Assembly: GCA_964515615.1 (NCBI GenBank) | Contig: CAZEVI010000007.1 | Span: forward strand, 1-27,371 | Direction: 5' to 3' | Source of the DNA: CAZEVI01 sp964515615 | Lineage (GTDB): Bacteria > Patescibacteriota > UBA1384 > XYA2-FULL-43-10 > CAINNR01 | DNA length: 27,371 nt | Part shown: piece by piece, positions 23,563-27,371 of the stretch | Layout of the letters: each line of letters opens with the position of its first letter | Position numbering within the stretch: position 1 is the first letter of the stretch | Translations under genes and position numbers: made by a program | Notes under the pieces: generated by a model | What the model was told of the DNA's origin: nothing | Database searches by the model: none | What the model saw: only the letters and a program-made list of their open reading frames with translations

Positions 23563-24705
23563 ATGACAAACATTAACCTAAAACAAGAGGGGGAAATCGT
23601 CGTCAACGGTAAAAAATCGTTACGACAAAAGTTGGCTGATTTCTGGTCAAAAAAAAGAAATCGAGTCATCGTAATTATCTATATAATCGTGATAATTTTG
23701 GTCGCACTAGCTGTCGGTTTCTATTTTTTGATTTTTAAGAACGACACATCGGTTTTGAATTTAAATATTAACAAAACCGAAGAAAAACCGGCGCTTTATG
23801 CCTCGCTTCTAGATGGCACAATGGTAAATTCCGAAGACGCTAACCGGCACCCACTTGGAGTAATGGTTGAAAACCACGTTGATGCTCGTCCGCAATCCGG
23901 CCTTTCTCAAACATCAATCGTTTACGAAGCCATTGCTGAAGGTGGAATTACCAGATTTTTGGCTGTTTTCGGCCCAAAAGGGGCTGAAACAGTCGGTCCG
24001 GTTCGTTCCGCTCGAACTTACTACGTTGATTGGATTCGCGAATTAAATGGTTACTATGCCCATGTCGGTGGTAATTATGACGCGTTGCAACTAATTAAAA
24101 GCGTTGGCATTTTGGACCTTGATCAATTTTCCAATCCTTCGGCTTATTGGCGCGACCGTTCGCGAAAGGTAGCATCTGAACACACAATGTATACCGATAC
24201 CTCAAAACTTTACGGTGTTGCCTCCGATAAAAAATATACTACCGCCAATACCTTTGTCCCTTACACTTTTAAAACTGAACCGGAAGCAGATAAAATTGTT
24301 CCGACATATCAAACAATCAGTGTTAATTTTGGTAATGCCAATTACAATGTTGTCTACAACTACAACCAAAGTTCCAACAGTTATCTGCGTAGTCTAGCCG
24401 GAAAACCTCATATTGATGCTTTAAATAATCATCAACTGGCAGCAAAAAATATTGTTATACAAGCTGTAAATTGGCGACCAACGGTTACCGCAATTAACGA
24501 ACACGGCTACATTATAGATACTGTCGGCTCAGGCACAGCTACGGTTTTTCAGGACGGAAATAAAATCGAAGCCACTTGGAAAAAAGATAATGAAAATTCC
24601 AGAACTAGATTTTACGATAAAAAAACCGGAGCTGAAATACAGTTCAATCCCGGACAAACTTGGATTGAAATAATCCCACCGGATCAATCATTTGTAAGTT
24701 CATAA
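23563..24705 (+). CDS. DUF3048-domain membrane-anchored protein
   Basis: An extracytoplasmic protein of about 380 aa related to the YerB/DUF3048 family of unknown function. A basic cytoplasmic segment is followed by one helix (VIVIIYIIVIILVALAVGFY). The DUF3048 N-terminal domain has PLGVMVENHVDARPQSGL, YEAIAEGGITRFLAVF and VGPVRSARTYYVDW. The C-terminal domain ends PGQTWIEIIPPDQSF. ATG at 23563 is preferred over the in-frame ATG at 23551 because GAGGGG precedes it. There is no lipobox; the anchor is an uncleaved N-terminal helix. Confidence 0.87.
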   Translation: MTNINLKQEGEIVVNGKKSLRQKLADFWSKKRNRVIVIIYIIVIILVALAVGFYFLIFKNDTSVLNLNINKTEEKPALYASLLDGTMVNSEDANRHPLGVMVENHVDARPQSGLSQTSIVYEAIAEGGITRFLAVFGPKGAETVGPVRSARTYYVDWIRELNGYYAHVGGNYDALQLIKSVGILDLDQFSNPSAYWRDRSRKVASEHTMYTDTSKLYGVASDKKYTTANTFVPYTFKTEPEADKIVPTYQTISVNFGNANYNVVYNYNQSSNSYLRSLAGKPHIDALNNHQLAAKNIVIQAVNWRPTVTAINEHGYIIDTVGSGTATVFQDGNKIEATWKKDNENSRTRFYDKKTGAEIQFNPGQTWIEIIPPDQSFVSS

Positions 24706-24826
24706 TTTAAGGAAGTAAAAAACTTTCACAAGGTTATCGACACTGATGACCACAAGTAGGAAAAATCAATCTAAATTAGTGTTGATAGATTAGTGAGAGT
24801 TTGTACTTCAATATATAAGGAAAACT

Positions 24827-26128
24827 ATGGCTAAAATTAGCAAAATAATTCCATTGGAAGTTTTGGATTCCCGCGGGAATCCGACGGTTTTTGCCAAAAC
24901 TTTTCTCGAAGATGGAACTTGTGGCGTTGGCTATGTTCCTTCCGGAGCTTCAACCGGTAAATACGAAGCGCTGGAACTGCACGACAAAGATCCAAAACGG
25001 TTTAACGGTAAAGGTGTGTTGGCTGCTATAAAAAATATAGTTGAAATAATTGCGCCCGCAATTGTCGGGGTTGAAATTGATGATTTTCGTCAAGTAGATG
25101 AAAAAATGATTCAGCTTGATGGAACTCCCAATAAATCAAAACTCGGCGCCAACGCAATTTTAGCAGTCTCAATCTCTGTCGCCGATGCTCTGGCAAAGAG
25201 TAAAAAGCTAAATATGTTTGAATACTTGGCCACATATTTTGCTCCTTCAAATCAATATCTTCTGCCCCTGCCATATTTTAATATTCTAAACGGTGGCAAA
25301 CACGCTATCGGTTCGACCGATTTTCAAGAATTTATGATTGTTCCGGTGAAATTTCCTACTTTTTCTGAATCTTATCGTGCCGGAACCGAAATCTACCACG
25401 CCCTAGGAAAAATTTTGCTCGAAAGAAATTATCAACCGTTAGTGGGCGACGAAGGTGGTTTTGCTCCTTCGCTCTTCTCAAACGAACAAGCGATGGAACT
25501 TTTGATGATGGCGATAAAAGATGCTGGCTATGCCGCCGGCGAAGAAGTTTTCATTGCCCTCGATCCAGCCGCTTCAAGGTTTTTTTATCAAGATGTTTAC
25601 CAGCTGCATCGTGAAAATCGGACTTTTACCGGCGATGAGCTAGTTGATTTTTATAAAACTTGGGTTGAAAAATACCCAATTATTTCAATTGAAGACGGAC
25701 TTTCCGAAGACGATTGGCAAGGGTGGCAAAGACTGACTGCCGAATTTGGAAGCAACTTGGAAATTATCGGCGATGATCTCTACACCACCAACATTGAGCG
25801 AATAAAAATCGGCATCGCCAAACGGGCTTCAAATTCAATATTGATAAAACCAAACCAAATCGGGACATTAACTGAAACAATTCAGGCAATTAATTTTGCC
25901 AAACAAAACAATATGAAGTTTATGATCTCTCACCGCTCCGGAGAAAACGAGGACACTTTTATCGCCGATTTGGCGGTTGCGGCCGGCGGCGGGATGATAA
26001 AATCTGGCGCACCTTGCCGAAGTGAGAGAACTTCAAAATACAATCGATTAAAAGAGATTGAGATGATTTTAGGCGATCAAGCAAAATTGGCGACTCGCGA
26101 TGTTAGCCAAAATACCGGACTGCAATAA
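24827..26128 (+). CDS. eno: Enolase
   Basis: Interconverts 2-phosphoglycerate and phosphoenolpyruvate in glycolysis; PEP is also the MurA substrate. The 433 aa have the normal length. Visible are VLDSRGNPTV, the loop SGASTGKYEALEL, GGKHAIGSTDFQEF, the acid residues in VGDEGGFAPSL, SIEDGLSEDDW and GDDLYTT for Mg2+, K341 in LIKPNQIGT, and SHRSGENEDTF. AAGGA precedes the ATG. The gene is followed by an AT-rich repeat and a strong terminator. Confidence 0.97.
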   Translation: MAKISKIIPLEVLDSRGNPTVFAKTFLEDGTCGVGYVPSGASTGKYEALELHDKDPKRFNGKGVLAAIKNIVEIIAPAIVGVEIDDFRQVDEKMIQLDGTPNKSKLGANAILAVSISVADALAKSKKLNMFEYLATYFAPSNQYLLPLPYFNILNGGKHAIGSTDFQEFMIVPVKFPTFSESYRAGTEIYHALGKILLERNYQPLVGDEGGFAPSLFSNEQAMELLMMAIKDAGYAAGEEVFIALDPAASRFFYQDVYQLHRENRTFTGDELVDFYKTWVEKYPIISIEDGLSEDDWQGWQRLTAEFGSNLEIIGDDLYTTNIERIKIGIAKRASNSILIKPNQIGTLTETIQAINFAKQNNMKFMISHRSGENEDTFIADLAVAAGGGMIKSGAPCRSERTSKYNRLKEIEMILGDQAKLATRDVSQNTGLQ

Positions 26129-26315
26129 AATTTCTAATGTCTAATTCCTAATAAAATTTCAAACATCCAAATTCCAATTTGGCATTCAGTTTTTTTGAAT
26201 TTCATTTGAAATGAGTAATTTGACATTTAGAAAAATCCTCTCCGACCTGCAAATTTGCGAGATATCGTGGAATAACTATTCGCATATTCGGGCGATTAGT
26301 ACATTTAGCAGTATC
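26129..26315. other. AT-rich intergenic region with short hairpins after eno
   Basis: No gene is supported. It starts with TTTCTAATGTCTAATTCCTAAT-type reiterations (shown in full only by position, 26131-26150). A CCAAATT-CC-AATTTGG palindrome (26167-26182) and an ATTTCATTTGAAAT palindrome follow. The first bases share 18 nt with the mreB-downstream gap. Confidence 0.5.
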
Positions 26316-26350
26316 AAAAAACCCGCCGTATTTCTACGAGCGGGTTTTTT
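26316..26350. terminator. Strong bidirectional intrinsic terminator
   Basis: AAAAAACCCGC (26316-26326) pairs exactly with GCGGGTTTTTT (26340-26350). The loop is itself closed by CGTA/TACG. The A and T runs on the two sides make it work on both strands, ending eno transcripts and those of the minus-strand lytic transglycosylase. Confidence 0.92.
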
Positions 26351-26354
26351 GGGC

Positions 26355-27131
26355 TTAGAATCCTATACTTTTTGCAACATTCATAACCTTATAGAAGTAT
26401 GAAGAAGACGGGTTATATGACCACAAAGCAGTTTTGTAACCATTCATTGAACCACCAGAAGCGGCGAGATAGTGGGCGGCGGCATAAATTGCGTCGGAAA
26501 CATTGGTAATGTCAACAACTCCGTCACCGTTACCATCAACGCCGTAATGTCTCCAAGTGGAAGGTATAAACTGCATCGGTCCGGTCGCACCGGAAGGATT
26601 TCTTTTGGCAGTTGAACCGGAACAGCCGGTTTCAACATAGTGAACAGCTTTTAGAATTCGCCAGTCAATACCGTAGGTGGCAGCTGCAAACTGATAAATT
26701 CCGTCAAAGTTTGAGGGGTCAACATATGCCCTGGAAACCGTAATTTTGGCAGCCTTAGTGGCTTGGGCAGCCTTAGTGGCTTGGGCCGCTTTAGCGGCGT
26801 TGGCAGCATTTTCGACCGCAACTCGGGCGGCAATTTGGTCCTGACTTTCACCGGGAACAATTGTCGGAGCTTTAGCGTCAATGCTGACGATTTGGCTGTT
26901 CTTGACCAAAACGACATCACTTTTGAAACCGTTCTGGTTTTGGTCGGCAATTACCGGCAAAACAGACAACGGTACCAAAGCACCAATAACGGTTATAGAA
27001 GCCATTTTGGTGTAGTGCGTATTCTCAAGCGATAATTTGTTAAAATACGACTTGATCCTCTCCATAAGACTGTTGGCGGTTTTGTTAATTTTGATCTTAA
27101 CAGTACGCCCTGAGCCGAATTTAAGAGTCAT
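26355..27131 (-). CDS. Secreted lytic transglycosylase (SLT/MltB-like)
   Basis: A 258-aa peptidoglycan-cleaving enzyme. A cytoplasmic N-terminus of about 43 residues precedes a hydrophobic segment (MASITVIGALVPLSVLPVIA, 43-62), acting as signal or anchor. An Ala/Lys/Gln-rich linker contains KAAQAT repeats (about 114-128). The catalytic domain has E167 (HYVETGCSG), GATGPMQFIPSTWRHYG (181-197), DGNGDGVVDI, DAIYAAAHYL and SYNPSSSYFYKVM. The start ATG at 27131 is the first in the open frame after a TAA, but has no ribosome binding site; M43 is an alternative giving a normal-length signal peptide. Confidence 0.88.
   Translation of the reverse strand: MTLKFGSGRTVKIKINKTANSLMERIKSYFNKLSLENTHYTKMASITVIGALVPLSVLPVIADQNQNGFKSDVVLVKNSQIVSIDAKAPTIVPGESQDQIAARVAVENAANAAKAAQATKAAQATKAAKITVSRAYVDPSNFDGIYQFAAATYGIDWRILKAVHYVETGCSGSTAKRNPSGATGPMQFIPSTWRHYGVDGNGDGVVDITNVSDAIYAAAHYLAASGGSMNGYKTALWSYNPSSSYFYKVMNVAKSIGF
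26749..26802 (-). repeat. 18-bp tandem repeat in lytic transglycosylase linker
   Basis: Two exact 18-bp units (26749-26766 and 26767-26784) and a third degenerate one (26785-26802). They encode the KAAQAT-type repeats of the linker between membrane segment and catalytic domain. The number of copies probably varies among relatives. Confidence 0.8.
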
Positions 27132-27273
27132 GTACGTTATTCTGGCGTTCGAACGGTATCGCCGAAGCGAGCCTACTTGCGCCAGAGTTTGTTAATAATA
27201 CAAGTTCATACCGCGCTCGTCGACTAAACGAACATGGTGTGAACTAAAAATGTTGCCCTCTTTCGAAAACAAC
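27132..27273 (-). promoter_or_regulatory. Structured 5' leader of lytic transglycosylase
   Basis: About 142 nt of untranslated RNA is predicted. Hairpin 1 pairs 27203-27212 with 27236-27245 (9 of 10 positions), with TCGT/ACGA inside. Hairpin 2 pairs 27141-27147 with 27180-27186 exactly, and encloses a GCGA/TCGC stem capped by UUCG in the transcript. Hairpin 2 ends 9 nt before the ATG, leaving no ribosome binding site between. It does not match the c-di-AMP riboswitch consensus I can recall. Confidence 0.55.
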
Positions 27274-27279
27274 TACTTC

Positions 27280-27308
27280 AGTATAGCATATACTATTTAA
27301 AAAGTCAA
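27280..27308 (-). promoter_or_regulatory. Strong promoter for lytic transglycosylase
   Basis: Read on the minus strand: TTGACT (27303-27308), a 17-bp spacer and TATACT (27280-27285) with TGC just before it (extended -10). It is near consensus. Transcription would begin around 27273. Confidence 0.75.
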
Positions 27309-27371
27309 TACCTAGCTCCGTGAATCCGAAAACTAAATTACAGCCACTTGATAACCAAGGGTTACTCTTAG

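Noticed and set aside
24734..24742. TTATCGACA resembling a DnaA box, with TGACCACAA nearby
   Set aside because: Single one-mismatch hit with no cluster, no DnaA/DnaN genes and no AT-rich unwinding element; not evidence of an origin.
26211..26402. 63-aa reading frame over the terminator after eno
   Set aside because: It runs through the terminator hairpin, has no ribosome binding site and resembles no protein.
27141..27186. tRNA-like sequence with a GTTCGAAC T-loop word
   Set aside because: No acceptor stem, D arm or anticodon arm can be drawn; the word belongs to a leader hairpin of the minus-strand gene.

Overview
The window is AT-rich bacterial DNA read with the standard bacterial code: TGA ends genes, for example the glycosyltransferase at 4041-5177. 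Genes are short and tightly packed, and most lie on the + strand. The gene set points to a Candidate Phyla Radiation (Patescibacteria) genome. It includes a sortase, a PEGA-domain protein, a DUF3048 protein, a LytR_C-tail protein, a PPC/DUF296 protein, a PaaX/Cas2-like remnant, and a WecG/TagA enzyme with a hydrophobic insertion. This is inferred from protein families; the exact lineage cannot be fixed from the sequence alone.

Layout. Bases 1-55 are the 3' end of a tRNA-Leu(CAA), followed by a sortase and a convergent PEGA-domain membrane protein. Next is an envelope block: murA and mreB (TAATG overlap), two GT4 glycosyltransferases (ATGA overlap) and a WecG/TagA-type glycosyltransferase. A 406-bp gap with a promoter and several competing RNA helices precedes nusA. 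A degenerate palindromic repeat lies between nusA and a clpC-rel pair. Then come hisS-trmH-like, an RlmD/TrmA-type RNA methyltransferase, a thioredoxin-reductase-like flavoprotein, and lexA with two SOS-box-like operators. After lexA there is an AbrB-type protein, a LytR_C / small membrane protein / PPC cluster, and a canonical trxB.

Bases 21316-22150 are the most accessory part. A broken PaaX/Cas2-like regulator gene is bracketed by two copies of one palindrome. One copy is a perfect 44-bp loopless inverted repeat; the other has decayed. After it come rarA, a DUF3048 protein and eno. A strong bidirectional terminator separates eno from a minus-strand lytic transglycosylase, whose promoter is near-consensus and whose untranslated leader of about 140 nt can fold.

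How it fits together. murA, mreB, the glycosyltransferases, the sortase and the lytic transglycosylase make and remodel the cell envelope. nusA, hisS and the RNA methyltransferases serve gene expression. clpC, rel, lexA, rarA and the two flavoproteins handle proteolysis, starvation, DNA damage and redox. Most of the window is ordinary core genome. The points of novelty are regulatory DNA/RNA structures (lexA operators, nusA leader, transglycosylase leader) and the palindrome-bracketed pseudogene. I found no CRISPR array, intact transposase, prophage or complete new multi-gene system.
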